Source of the DNA: Sindora glabra
Taxonomy: Eukaryota; Streptophyta; Magnoliopsida; Fabales; Fabaceae
DNA length: 64,000 nucleotides
Reading direction: 5' to 3'
Assembly: GCA_020226215.1 (NCBI GenBank)
Contig: CM035227.1
Location: 7,185,343-7,249,342, forward strand
The first letter of the stretch is position 1. Every line of letters starts with the position of its first letter. The notes beneath the pieces were generated by a model, which was given only the letters and a program-made list of their open reading frames with translations, had not been told where the DNA came from and made no database searches. The translations under genes and the position numbers were made by a program. This document shows positions 46,870 to 59,807 of the stretch, piece by piece.

Positions 46870-47975
46870 CATTACATTTCTATAGCCGAGTTGTAAAACT
46901 TATCCCTGTCATTGTTATTTGTACAAATCACATTCAAAAATTGCTGTAATTATCCCACATGGAACAGCATAGCTTCTTGTTGAAGTTAATTGGATAGGAA
47001 GGAAATGGGGAAGTAGAAGATGTAGCATTGCTAATTTGGGCAGCACTTCATACAAAATAACTGGCTTCGAGGAAGGTCTAGGCGAAGATAATTTTATCAT
47101 GTAAGGGTGTCTTACTAAGTATAAACCTCAATTTCTGTAAGCAATGATCGTGTGAGTAATGCCCTTTTAACTCTTATTCCCAACACCTCCCTCTCTCTCT
47201 CTCTCTCACTCCCATACACAATTTCCAAGTGGTGTTACTCAGACTAGCCAACCATGACTTCACTCACTGTCTCTCTGTTTCCCTCTCACACATTAATATC
47301 TGGGTGCAGTTACTTAGACTCACTAACTATAACTTCACTCTCTCAAGGTGGTTAACAGACAAGCATGCTATGACTTCTTTAAATAATGTCCAGCATTTTA
47401 CAAAGTGAGACTCTTATAGATAATTTCATTGTGAGTAATCTATCTTGAACATACTTTTTCTTCCTCCTCCCATTCACCCATTACGTGGAACGGCACTAAA
47501 ATTCAAGTACTGGTTGTTAACATAAAAACTTCCAAGATCAAATATTTCTTGAAGGGTTGGGAGTCAACTTAAGATGGATATTGAAATGCATTGAATTTTC
47601 GATCAAAATGTCCTATTAACTAAAAAAAGACACAGAAAATGTAGTTTAACATTTTCCACAATATATAAATGCTATTTTTTCTGGAAAAGAACTCCACACC
47701 AATAATGGTGCTATCCAACCCTGTTAGAACACCTTGTTTTATCTAATTACTCTTAGTATCTTAAGGGTAGCAGGGCATGATGCCTGGTCACAACCATCCA
47801 TAAAATAGTACACAATTTAGAGAAATAAAACTTAAATTACTTTATTGTCGAATGACAGGAACATTAGTTTTGAGTGTTTGAATAGAAGTGGGTACAACAA
47901 ACAAGTGTCTCAAATAAAGAAGTATAGATGGTTTATTGGACTGTTAAAAAAATCAAATGGGAGAGAGGAGATCTA
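46870..47975. other. Spacer between CLPX and the converging fructokinase gene
   Basis: About 1.1 kb holding the 3' ends of both genes. A CT microsatellite lies near 47191-47208 within a diverged repeat (ACTCACT-type segments, 47200-47340). No gene seen. Confidence 0.45.
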
Positions 47976-50246
47976 TTAGGTTTTGGTGTTGGACATAAAC
48001 TTCTCAACTTCTGGTTTGGTTGGAAGTGCAGGAATTGCTCCTTTCTGGGTTGCACAGATTGCTCCACAAGCATTTGCAAATTTTAGAGCCTCTTTCAATT
48101 TTGTTTCATCCTGGGCAGTGTATGCCAACCAGTGATCAATTAAAGATGTAAATAAAACCCAGTCTTGAAAATAAATGAGGAGAGAGTGATAAGGAAATAC
48201 ATCAAAAATGCATGTGTCGTTGGCAACAGAACAAAGAAGTGAACCAATAAAAGAATCTCCAGCACCAGTTGTATCAACAGCTTTAACTGAGAATCCAGGT
48301 ACTCTTCCTCTGAATTTCTGTATCAAAAGAATAAAATACAAAGCATGAAAAGATAATTGTATAGTTTAGATTCTTCTGCCAAGCTATAAAGAGAATTTGC
48401 AGCTCACAAATGGATGATCAGGAAAGCCCCCTCTTATGATGGGAAAACCAACGCTGCAGTAGTCACACAAACAATTGTTTCACTCTGGGACGTACAATGT
48501 TAGAGAGGAGTAAGTGAGAGGTAGTTGCATGTAACTATTACTCTAATATCACACGCCTGTTTTTAACAACACCAAACAGTTGTTAACTTAACAAAAATTC
48601 AGTCTTAATTTCCTCAAGAGTTGGTTCATTATCGAATAAGCAGGTTAAGTGGTTTTAATCTTAGTCTTAACATTAGGTTTTTTCACACGGTAGGGGTTTC
48701 AAATCCTAATAAAATTCATTCCCAACTACCTACTTCCATAAAATTTTTGACCTCATTGTATTGCTGAAAAAACAGAATAGAAATGCTTTATTAAGGTAAC
48801 ACAGCTGAACAAGCACTTGCATTCAAACAAGGAGGAATGCTACCTTGGTGTAATATCTGCAACCCTTTTCTCCATAGGTGACGAGAAGCATTTTCAATTT
48901 GTCATGCCAAAGGGTTAGAACAACATCATCATTTTCAGGATCACCTTTTGTTAGGAAACTGACTTCCTCATCGCTTACCTATAGAGACAATGGCAAATTA
49001 TTTATGCAGTCACTCGGAGATTCTGCGAGAGAGTCTGCAGAGCAGCAGAATGATTTCAAAACAAGTCTCATATTTTTACCTGATTTGCTGTCAAACATGA
49101 CCCATCACCAACCCAAACAATTATAGTTCCAATTCAATGATCAATCTCATATTATTCAGTTATCCTCTCTTAGACTTAAACCCATTTTATCTAAATTCCA
49201 TGTCAAACATGTTATTGAGTAATGCTAGATACACTTATTTTGTCTTACAAATTGTCATCTATTAATGCATAAGTCACTTACTAATTTTGGACAATCCTTA
49301 CTTGTTCAGATTCTATTATGTATGCATTGACATGTTCAAATTCTGCCATGTATATACTCAGCGATAATTTATGATGTTAAAGTGCAATTATAAAGGTGAA
49401 GTTTAGGATTGAAGCAATTTTTTTCAAAAGATTTTGTACCTTGATGAAATCTGCTTCAGACCAAATGCTCTTAATCCCAGAACTAGCAGTCTCAGCAGAA
49501 GGCCACAAAGGCAGCCTCAGATTTGGGTCATAAGACAACAATGCACCACCTTCTTTAGCAGCTTTCATGGCAGCCAAATGAGCCGATTTGCATGGTTCTG
49601 ATATAAGGCTTATAGATCCATAGTGGAATATCTTGGCCTTCTTGATCAGATTAATATTCAATTCTGAGCTCTTTAGCAACATATCTGCACTTGGATTCCT
49701 ATAAAACATAAACTCCCTCTCTCCATCATGCCTCAATGTCACAAAAGCCAATGCAGTTCTTGCCTCAGTATCAAAGAGTACGCCATCTGTATTCACCCCA
49801 TTTTTCTTCAAGATATCAACTAACATCTTGCCAAATTCATCATCTCCCACCTGCAGCGCATGCATTATTTTTTCTTCAATATGTATTAAACTAAAAAAAT
49901 TCATTTGTTCATCAATCAAAATCATTATTTTTAAGAATCGATTCAAAATATTTAGAGTGCTTCTATAAATAAATTGGTATCTTTTTCATTCAAATGGAGT
50001 TAATCCAATCTCAGAAAGTTTGTTTCCAAAGAAGGCATATGGCTTTTGAGAAAGTACCTTGCCGATGAAGGCAGAGCAGCCGCCAAGTTTGGAGACAGCA
50101 CAGGCAACATTCGCAGGAGCACCACCAGGGGCTTTGAGGAAACCTTGAGACTCAGCCAAGGACACGCCTGCCTTGTCAGGAACGAAGTCGATTAGCATCT
50201 CACCGAATGCTATCACCAATGCCGAGTCCGCTGCTTTGCTTCCCAT
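47976..50246 (-). CDS. FRK: Fructokinase (pfkB/ribokinase family)
   Basis: Five exons on the minus strand: 50246-50058, 49850-49440, 48978-48844, 48317-48201, 48110-47976. They give 987 nt, 328 residues, the usual length of plant cytosolic fructokinase, with every junction in phase. It phosphorylates fructose to fructose-6-phosphate with ATP, linking sucrose breakdown to glycolysis. Seen: FGEMLIDFVPD at the N terminus, PGGAPANVACAVSKLGG (first pfkB signature), the sugar-binding region VGDDEFGKML, YDPNLRLPLW, and the catalytic second signature VDTTGAGDSF with GAGD anion hole and Asp base near residue 265. The C-terminal ACGAICATQKGAIPALPT is also typical. No transit peptide is evident, so cytosol is expected. 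A CTT/AAG repeat lies just upstream of the ATG (50250-50270). Confidence 0.95.
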
Positions 50247-51989
50247 CTTTTTCTTCTTCTTCTTCTTGCTGATGATGTTCTTTTCCTTATGGATTTCCCT
50301 CTGAGTGCCTCATCAAATGAACTGAATTAGCAAAAGGAACTCACAAATGCTACGAATTACGTGTGATTATATGTCCACGTGTCTGTCTGTGTATATATTT
50401 TTGTTAATCTTACAATGTTTTATCTAATTAAACACGCATTATTAGTATTAAGATCACTACACTTGTTGATATATATCTTGAGTTTTAAAGGTGTGGTAAC
50501 AAGTTTTTAACACGTCAGTATATAATTTGGTATTAATGTAAAGCAGAGCTCCAAAATATGATTTTGGGTGGAAAAAGAAAAAAAAATTATATAAATTTTA
50601 TAACGAAAAGAAGTAAAGTAAAACTTTTAACATTAAAATGCCAGTTGCAATAGTCTACCATTATTTTAGGTGGTGTTGGACAAACTCAAACTTGACCAAA
50701 GTGCAGTTTGTTCCGAGAATGAATGCATTTGAAAAGGAGAGACAAAAAATCCAGCGCCACATATTACTACTATTCAAGCAACATTAGTAGCCTTGTTTTT
50801 GGGTTTGGACTTTGGACTGACCCAAATGCTTATTTTGAGATCTCAATAAGAACAATAACCCTTATCGTAAATCTCCTGAAGTTCAGCAAGCTCTGGAAAC
50901 GACATCTAATGTTTCATCCATGGTTAACTGCCTGATGACAGAAGAAGACTCTTGTAAGGTTCAAGTCTTCATTGTTGCTGAAGATATGAAGCTTGCAGTA
51001 TAAAGATTGGAAAAATTAACTAAGGAAACATGAACAGGGATTGATAGTGATTTTAATGCTAAAAAAAATTTAAAAAACTATGAAAACTGGGTAATCATGC
51101 AGAATAATGCTTGTTAAAAGATAACAAACAACTTATGCCAATTATTACCATCTGCCTTATGAAAGTATTTTGTTCCAACACCAATTTTTAATTTTTATGC
51201 TTGCCCTTAGAGGAATAGACACATAAACTTAGACCCCAGTTTATTTTTCAAAATTTATTTTTGGTAGGAAATTTTTATTTCATTATATATAGATAAATGA
51301 ATTTTATATGCATCTATACTTTATGATAAAAGAAAATGATCGAGGAAGAAAACAAGAGAAAGTTTTCTATCACCATTATATTTACTATTAAATATATATA
51401 TATCATTTTATAACTATAATTTTCCGGAAGATATTTTCCGCAAAAATTATATGAGTCAGCTTTGTATGAGACCCATATTGCTGTGAAACTTACGTGTACA
51501 TATCTGTCTCTCTAGTTCCTTTGTTTGGATTCTGTATTTTCAAGATGACATGGACATGGTTTGTTGCTTGGACTCAACAATGTCATAGAAACTAGTAATT
51601 AGACCAAGAAGAAAACAGAAATGCTTTACTTACATCTAAATTGATACGATTTTCCAAAACTGGAGTCTAATCTTTTTTCTATGAGAAGGTATGGACGAGG
51701 AAGTGAGAACAAAGGAGTTGGAGTAGCATTGTTTTGAAGAAAAAGCATGAAATGTTGCTTTCTAATGAAGAATCATCTTGACATAATCGATGTTGCCCAT
51801 TAAGATCATTAAAAAATAAGAGGGAGAGGGGATCGAAGGAAGCAGCAGCAAATCTCTATAACACAGGCTTAATTTTATTACTGAAGCACTGCAGGCACAC
51901 AGCAAGTAACTATTTCATGAAGTTCATCTTGAGCTTACTAAGCCAGCCAACCAGAGCAGGTAAATACATAGTATAAGTGATAGCACAAA
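50247..51989. other. Fructokinase promoter and spacer
   Basis: About 1.7 kb. The right-hand side of 50246 is the fructokinase promoter; the far end is the 3' flank of the cupin gene. AT-rich with no further gene. Short open frames here (for example 50723-50935) have no support. Confidence 0.4.
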
Positions 51990-52766
51990 CTACTCCTCAA
52001 CGTTGTAGTGCTTCTTGAGAGGTTCAATCACTTCCCAAGTGATGCTCATATCCTTGGGAAAGACAGCCAAATTACCAGCCTCAAGTTCAAATGATTCATC
52101 ATGCCCTTCAACAGTAACCTTCACTTTCCCTTGCAAGAAATACATAGTCTCAGCACCTGTATTGAATGTCCATGGAATCTTCATTGGACCACCTTCCCAC
52201 CTATTCAAGTTTAAATGCGCAAAGATTACATCAAGCAGAACCATCAAAAATATGAAATCGGAAACCAATGATGCAAACATGTGTAGAAGTTTGCAAGTCA
52301 TTGCCTCCTTTTCTTACCTACCTTAATGCTGATGTAAGGATGAAGCTTCCCTTCTCATAAGAGTTTAAACAAAGCATAAAGCCATGATAAAGGCCAAAAG
52401 ATGTATTATATCACAACGGAACCATCACAACATTTCGGCTCCGTATGTTGGGTGGAAAACACTCTCCGCAGAAAAATAATATTAAATGTTAAATATGAGA
52501 TTTTTCTCGAAAATATCTTTAAAAAAACAAACGGAGCCTTAGAAGCAGAACCAGATTTATGGGCTCTCAGCAGCCAAAAAAAAAAAGCAAATGAGGAACA
52601 GGAAAAGCATCAATGAAGCATCAAAATAAGCATACAAGAAAAAATCAGAAGCAGACAAGGTGAAAGAAGCATACGTTGACCAAGTGGTGACTCCAAGCTC
52701 AGTGAGTTTGGATTGAGGAGGATTCCTCTCAATCTTAACTCCAGATATTTCAGTGATCTCCGCCAT
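51990..52766 (-). CDS. Small cupin protein, DUF861-type (copy 1, cytosolic form)
   Basis: Two exons, 52766-52675 and 52200-51990, join in phase to a 100-residue protein starting MAEITEISGVKIERNPPQ. The cupin barrel covers residues about 30-95: PWTFNTGAETMYFLQGKVKV, then LEAGNLAVFPKDMSITWEV and the KKHYNV end. This matches the plant DUF861 (EutQ/ureidoglycine aminohydrolase-like) cupins. Classic metal ligands are only partly present: the GAETMYFLQG stretch has a Glu, but lacks the HxH pair, so enzymatic function is uncertain. The intron holds a 102-bp inverted-repeat element. A paralogue lies 4.6 kb upstream on the same strand, pointing to tandem duplication. Confidence 0.88.
52437..52538. mobile_element. 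Very short MITE-like inverted repeat in the cupin-1 intron
   Basis: Ends GGCTCCGTATGTTGGG and the complement of GGCTCCGTTTGTTTTT. Total length 102 bp. No clear target duplication. Its ends resemble those at 30088-30362. Confidence 0.5.
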
Positions 52767-55700
52767 ACCAGATTCTCAGGGCCTAAACGTTACAAAGGCG
52801 ACCAGAGGAACAAGAATTACCAGTAAAAGACGCAGTATAAGGGATCGACTTAAATAAAAACGCCCCATCCTTTGCCTTTCCCAATTTCACAATTTGTGCA
52901 TTTTAGATTTCTGTAAGATTTCCCTTCAGGCGGAACGGGTAGAATTGACATTGTGACTGTTTTGTTTTTGGTGAAAAAAGTTTTTATTTTTCTCTGGACT
53001 TTCTTTTGCAACAATAGCCAATCACTCTTTTCTGGCGTGACATCAGCTGGCAACCATTTCGGAAAGGTTAATTTTATGGTGCGTCAAATAAATATATACA
53101 TAAATTTGTTTAATTAGGGAGTTGTAGGTTATTATATTAAATATTTTTTTTTTAAAAATAAAATTTAATATGAGATATTAAATTTTATATATCAAATAAA
53201 ATTTAATAAATGAAAATTTTCACCTACCGAAAAATAAATCATACAATCATATACTTTTTTGTTGTGAATAAAAAATTATTATACGCGTATATATAAAGAT
53301 ATATAAACGTTAAAAATTGAATTCAAGATGCAACATTATCTTTAAAAGATGGTAGATGCCACTTTAACCTTCGACATATGAATTGTAATTACGAATTTAG
53401 TTTCTTTAAAGTACATCTTTAGAGAATAAAGTATATTATCTAAATCATTAATAAGAGAATTAAGAAAATAAATAATCATAAATCTAAAAATTATTTTTTT
53501 ATTTATAATTATTTATAAAATTATGAGTCATTAATTTTTTTATTAATGATTTAAATGATGCACTTTACATGTTGCACTTTATAGGAATCAAATCCTATAA
53601 TTACAACATATATTATTATTACATAGTTTATTTATGTATAATTTTGCTCTTTTTCACTTATTTTACTTATATTTTTTAATATTGAAACTCATCCGCTTAT
53701 ATTTTATAGCGTTAACACTGAAGCTTAATTAAACTCTTTCCTTCCAAAAATTTAACAACAATTATACATAAAAAGGACCTATCTTTTTTGTTTCCGTTTC
53801 TTGACAAAGTAAATCAAATTTGAAACTTGCATTTAGAAACAACTTACCTTAAAATATTTTATCCTTCTTCTTCTTTGTCCAAGCAATTTTGTGATTTATG
53901 TTTGATATTGTCGTTTCTAATTTGTAATCCAATTGCAAAAGGAATCATAACTCTCTTTATCGAATCAATTCTGCATTCCCCTCATGGAAATGATTTTGCA
54001 TTATTATATTTTAATTTTAGATTAAAAATATTTTAGGCTAACAAAACTTTAATGGTTGAAAATTTAAGTAAGTGAATTTCAATATTTAAAATCACAAATT
54101 AATTAAATAAAAAAGAATAAAATCATTGAATCGTAAAATATAATTTTTTATAATTTTAAGAACTAAATTCATAAATATTAAAATTATTTTTAAATTTAAT
54201 ATATTAGTGTATATATATAGAAAGAAAATTTTTAATTTAATAATATTATAATCCTAAATTTTAATTGCAATGGATATTACGATCATAACACAATTTATAA
54301 AATTATAAATAAATGTAATCATTCATAATAAAATTATAAAAAAAATTCTGTTCATAAAAAAAAATACCACTGTCACTTATTAAGTTATTATAATTGTTGC
54401 CTTCCCCAGATTAAAACAAAGAAAGGCTAACAACGTGCGCCGTGGGCGATTTTTAAGGTGCCCTTTGGGTTTTAAACCCAAGGTGAGTTAGTAAAGTTTG
54501 AACCGTTAGTTTTGTACCATTACATCTGAACCGTCTTTTTATAAAAGGTTTTTTAGCTAAAGGGATAAATTGGAAATGTAGTTAAAAAGTTAGTAAAAAT
54601 TTAAAAGAAACTCTCTGGAATTGGAAAGCTGACTTCCGTACGTGCAAAGTTTAATGATTTGACATAAGATGGCAGCACGTTTTTTAGGTCGTATTATATG
54701 AGTTTTTTATTGTAATTAATATTTTAAGTGGAAGTTAAATGTTTCTTTTGTACCATATTATTTCTCATATTTTTTTATAAATTTTTTATCTATCATTTTA
54801 AAATTTTTAAAAATTTTAAATATATTTTTTAATTTTATTTTTATTAATAAATATTTTATTATTTTATATTTTTATCTTAAAATATCTTAATAAATTTAAT
54901 TCATCCTTATCTCTTTATTTTTAATCACATTAGAATTTGTATATGAAATAAGAGAAATTTATATGTGTACTTATATTTAATAACAAATTTCAAGTAACGA
55001 GAGAAATAAGAATAAAATAAATTTTAACTTTAAATTAAAAAATAGTTTTAGAAAATTTATTAAAAATAAATAAATTAAACTATTCTATTAATTTTTATGA
55101 AATTATTAAATGTTACAGATAAAAAGATAGCAAGTTAGTTATTGGAATATTTTACTACATTCTAACACCTAAATTATTGCATGATAATGTATATAATGAA
55201 AAGTTTATTTAAGAAGTAATTGCTAATATCAATGAAATAGTGAAAATATATAATAAGTAAGAATAAGAATTCAATTGTAAAAATATGGGATATAATATAA
55301 TAGTAATTAATAATAATGAAATAAGAAATAATTAAGAATAACATTGATAATCAATGAAATGAATAAAAATAAAAGTAAAAAAATATAAAACACTCTTTTC
55401 AATTTTAGGATGGTTGGATTTTGCCCTTTTAATTTTAAAAATTTAAAAATCACTTTTTTAAATTTTACATAATTTGATAACATTCATCATCTACTTAATT
55501 AATTGCTTTATTAAATTATAACATTTTTCATGAAATTTTTCAATAAAAATTACAATATTATAAAATATTTATTTATTTTTAATTATTCATATATAGTTTT
55601 ACACAATATTTACAAGTATTAAATTAAAATTTTATATGTAATTTAATTTTTATTAAATATGTAACATAAAAATTTTATATAAAAATAATAATAAAATAAT

Positions 55701-57388
55701 ATATTAACATATTATAATTTTTATTTAAAACTTTGAAGAAATAAAATATAAGATGACTCACATAGAATACACTACATAAAAATGAAATATAGAGATAAAA
55801 TATGCCTCCCTATTCAAACGTAAAAACTCGAGCGTGGGCTGATTGAATTCTTCAGGATTAAGTCAAAGGATGACAATCTTTATTTCAAACGACTGACCGG
55901 CATCATTTGTAATTTTCTCCTTTTCATATAAGTTATTAAATTTATTAATATGTCTTATCTGCTATTACACGTAGCAAGTTGACAGATTGCCATGTGCGCT
56001 GAGTTTCAAAACCCTTAGTCAACCAAAGACGCCGTAGACGGTGGAGAACGTTTACTTCTTTTCTTGGACTTAGCCAAAAGCCCTAGAAATCTGTGCATTT
56101 ATTTCTCTTTGTTATTGGAGGTCAACGGGTTATTATGATTTTATTTTTTTTGCAATTACCTTCCCTATTTTCAGGCATTCATAAGAAATTATAAATGTAT
56201 TTTTTTAATTAATATGTAGCAGTTACGTACAGATCTTCATTATTCCTTCATTATTCCTTCGATTCTTTTTAATCGGTCGCATTTGAAAGAATTTTTTTAT
56301 TTTTTTATTTATTATTTTAAAATTTTAATAAAATATTAATTTTTTTTTCAAATTTACTATTCTTTTTTATTAATAAATACTTTATTATTTTATACTATTA
56401 ATTAATTTATATTTATCTTTTTATTTTTAACTATTTTAAATTTTATACATAAAGAATAATTTTATAAAATTTATTAAAAATTAATAAATTAAATTACTTT
56501 TTTAATATATATAAAAGTAATTAATAATAATAGATAAATAGGAACGGAGGAAAGAATTAATAGACGGGCCAATTATAAGAGTCAATGTCTGGCAACCAAT
56601 TTTTTTACTTGTAAAATGTCTTGCATTCCAGGAAAAAGATAAAAACACAACTTTTTTTTTATTTTAGAAATTAATTTTTTTTAATTTAAATTTAATATAT
56701 TATTAATATAAATTATTTTTATATTATCACTTATTCATATATTATTATATCACAAAAAATTATTACAATTCTTTTCTTATTAATACAATATTATTTTTAA
56801 TAAAATATTATTTCTTTATTGTGCTTGGTAAGATATCCATAAAATTTTAAAATTTGATGTAATATAATAAACTTTAAAATTATTAAATTTAAATTATTTA
56901 TTTTTTAATAAATATAATCAAACAATTTCAATCTACTTATTTAGAAAGTCACCGTATTACTCTGCACAATATAATTCACTTCTTTATTTACTGATGAAGA
57001 GGAATGTGACCATACGAGTCGCGACCTTGTACTTGAATTTGAGCATCTCTCTCCTTTAAAGGAGTAAAAATTTTCATTTTTTCATTGAGAATATTAAAAT
57101 TTCTTTTTTTTTTTGGTAGAAAGAGAATATTAAAATTTCGAGAAGCAACTATTGCCAGTAATTTTTCTTGTCTGTATTGGTGGCTCTTGATTTTTTTTTT
57201 TTTAATTTATAATAAGAAAGGCCTCTGCGGATTCTCCAAATAAATAGGAGAATGAACAAACAAAATAAGCAAAACTTCCAGAATTCAAAGTGCTTATTAC
57301 ATCAATTTACATAATATAAAGCCAGATCAGTTCAAGGAAGTCCTCGATTGGCATTCACTACTAGGCATGCCTATGTGTAGCAGTTCAT
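52767..57388. other. AT-rich spacer between the two cupin genes
   Basis: About 4.6 kb, with no gene recognised. It includes the cupin-1 promoter, A/T-rich repeats and a possible Stowaway-like element (56248-56556, listed separately). A GC-richer island at 55970-56100 (GACGCCGTAGACGGTGG) has no coding frame I can support. Confidence 0.4.
56248..56556. mobile_element. Possible Stowaway-like MITE
   Basis: The left end TTCCTTCGATTCTTTTTAAT and the complement of the right end (TTTCCTCCGTTCCTATTTAT) form an imperfect inverted repeat resembling the CTCCCTCCGTYCC ends of Stowaway-type elements. The interior is A/T-rich. Boundaries are approximate. Confidence 0.4.
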
Positions 57389-59807
57389 TCATTCAAAGTT
57401 ATAGTGCTTGTTGACACCTACAGACACATCCCAAGTGCAACTCATACCCTTTGGAAACACAACCAAGTCACCAGCAGCAATTTCAACTGACTCATTTGCT
57501 CCACTTGGCGTTACCTTCACTTTCCCTTCCAGCAGATAGCACGTCTCCTTGGCATCATAAGTCCACGGGAATTTGCTTGGTGGGCAACTCCACCTGTTTA
57601 AAATCAAAATGTGGTGAGCAGCACAAACATCTGCAATTGTAGGAGTCACATGCAATTAAAGTGTGTGCTTGTTTAAGAGATTGCAAGTGCTGGGAAAAAC
57701 ATCCCCATTTAAACAATCAAGTATCAGACTAATTAGTCAAATCAGTGCAATAACACAAACAAATTTAACTCAGGAAAACTCCAAATTTTAGGGGGAAAAA
57801 TTATGGATGAGAAAAAATCAATTATAATGAAAAGATTATAAAATAATACGTGTGAGGGCTCCTACAACCTTCTAATCGCTATCCTAACATCTCTCCCAAA
57901 CTTCTATGAGACTTCTCACATATCTCTCACAAACACTCACGTCACATCTTTTTCATACCTCAAACCTTTAGCTAAAACTAATATTTATAATCAAGAAATA
58001 CTTGCTTGACACAAAATCCTAATTTGAATAGGAAAATTACTCACAATAAGAAACAATCATTAATTACAAAAATTTGAATTTGGGTCAAATTTAACAGTGA
58101 GTTCGATATAGATGATTAATCTCAAAGCTATGATGCCATGCATAACAATTTCCATGTTTGTCATAACAATTAGAACACCCCCCCAGTTTATATAATTGCA
58201 TAGTTTTCTCTTATTAGGAGTTATTATTCAAGTCAAATACCAGTGGCTAAGTTTTAATTATATTCTAGTTATTGAATTTTATGTTTCAAGTAGTTATTAC
58301 GATATGAGGAACGCTTTAAACATAAGTATTTGTGTTATTCATACAAATACAAGAAACCATAGACAATTTCTCTTAATTCTGATTTATCTTTGTTTTATCA
58401 ATAAAGTTACTATTCAGCTTTACTTCTATTAGTATCTGTTTTAGACTTGTTATCATCATAGTTTATCAAAATTATCACTAATGGCTATGTCAGACCCAAC
58501 ATCCCACACTAGCTTAATAATATTGCACCTCTGCAACAAATATTTGATAATTACCAGAAAGAGATTTGTCTGTCATGAAATCAGCATCAAGATAGAACAT
58601 AGAGTTTATTAAAACTTATTTGTAGAAATAACTATATAAGTTGATGAATCACAATGGACTAGTCAAAAATAAAGTTTCCATTTTCCAATAATATCTATCC
58701 TCTTCACATCAGAGTATACAATAGCAATTCTGGTTCAATTCACTAATCTAGGATTTGGTCAGGCAAATGTTCTAAGCCTTATAAGGGAGCTTTCTTACAA
58801 GCCATCAATGTCATTGTTACTCATGGTTGCTTGAGACAAAGAAAATGATGTCACAGAAAACATATTAACAACTTTCAAGTAATCAACAGTGGCTTGAAAG
58901 TGGAAGAATAGTCTAAAGTTTTCGTTATCACTTTCGTCACTCTGTTAGAATTAGCAACAGCTTTGTCAGACTGAAAAGAAATAAACATTAAACATAAAAA
59001 TTTTCGCTGTATCTTTGTATATACTTCCAGTAAGGAATTTCTCTTGTATGGATGGTACCTTCCAAAACCGTCTTTGCCAATTTTCATTTTTTTTTCCCAA
59101 AGTAATATACGAACAAGTACAAAGAAATTTCAGAATCCGCGTACAAGCCCAAGAAAACTTAATTATCTCAACATTCAAACTTAGAAATAATTTTATTACA
59201 TGACAAGTAATTGCGGAGACAAAAGCTCATCCAAAACTTAGTCAAAAATGGCATTCATCTGGTTTAGATTGGGTTTCTTATTAGAGATTAACCCAGATTA
59301 TGTGACAAAAATTTATAGCCAAACACCAAATACTATAACTGACACAACAAAAATGGGGAAAAGAAAAGTTTCCTAAATCCAAATCCTAAAAGAGAGTACT
59401 TCAATTCAAGCTTGACAGCAATAGAACCAGCCCAGAAAAGTTCCATCAAACTACTAGAGATTACAGAAAATATTACATAACTTTAGAGAAACTCACATCG
59501 CAAAACAGAAACTATGAGAAAGAAAATAAAAATAAATAAATAAACCTTACTTGGGCCATTGCTTAACACCAAGTTGAGTGAGTTTGTCCTCGGGAGGATT
59601 CTTCTCGATCTTGATTCCCAGTTTCTCGGTAGTCATACTCTCTGATCTTACCACTAACTGCAAGCGCCCAGCTACCCTTCTCTTTCTTGAACACGAAAGG
59701 ACGCAAGTAGAAGCAGCGGGATGTATATATGATGGAGAATTAGGGGCGTGTTTGGTCGGAGAGCGAAGCAGGGTGTGGCCTGCTGATAGAGTACCCACAT
59801 ATGCCAT
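57389..59807 (-). CDS. Small cupin protein, DUF861-type (copy 2, predicted plastid form)
   Basis: Two exons, 59807-59551 and 57593-57389, separated by a 1.96-kb intron; together 462 nt, 153 residues, in phase. Residues 1 to about 55 are Ser/Thr/Arg-rich and low in acid (TLLRSPTKHAPNSPSYIHPA and CSRKRRVAGRLQLVVRS), the composition of a chloroplast transit peptide. From residue about 58 the protein parallels copy 1: KLGIKIEKNPPEDKLTQLGV, then PWTYDAKETCYLLEGKVKV, AAGDLVVFPKGMSCTWDV and NKHYNF. The splice position within the W codon region is the same as in copy 1 (AA|G-TGG versus AC|G-TGG), which shows common descent. Function of this subfamily is not settled. The targeting difference is a prediction. 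Confidence 0.85.

Noticed and set aside
58875..59203. Small open frames in the cupin-2 intron
   Set aside because: They lie inside the 1.96-kb intron whose exons join in phase; there is no similarity to known proteins.
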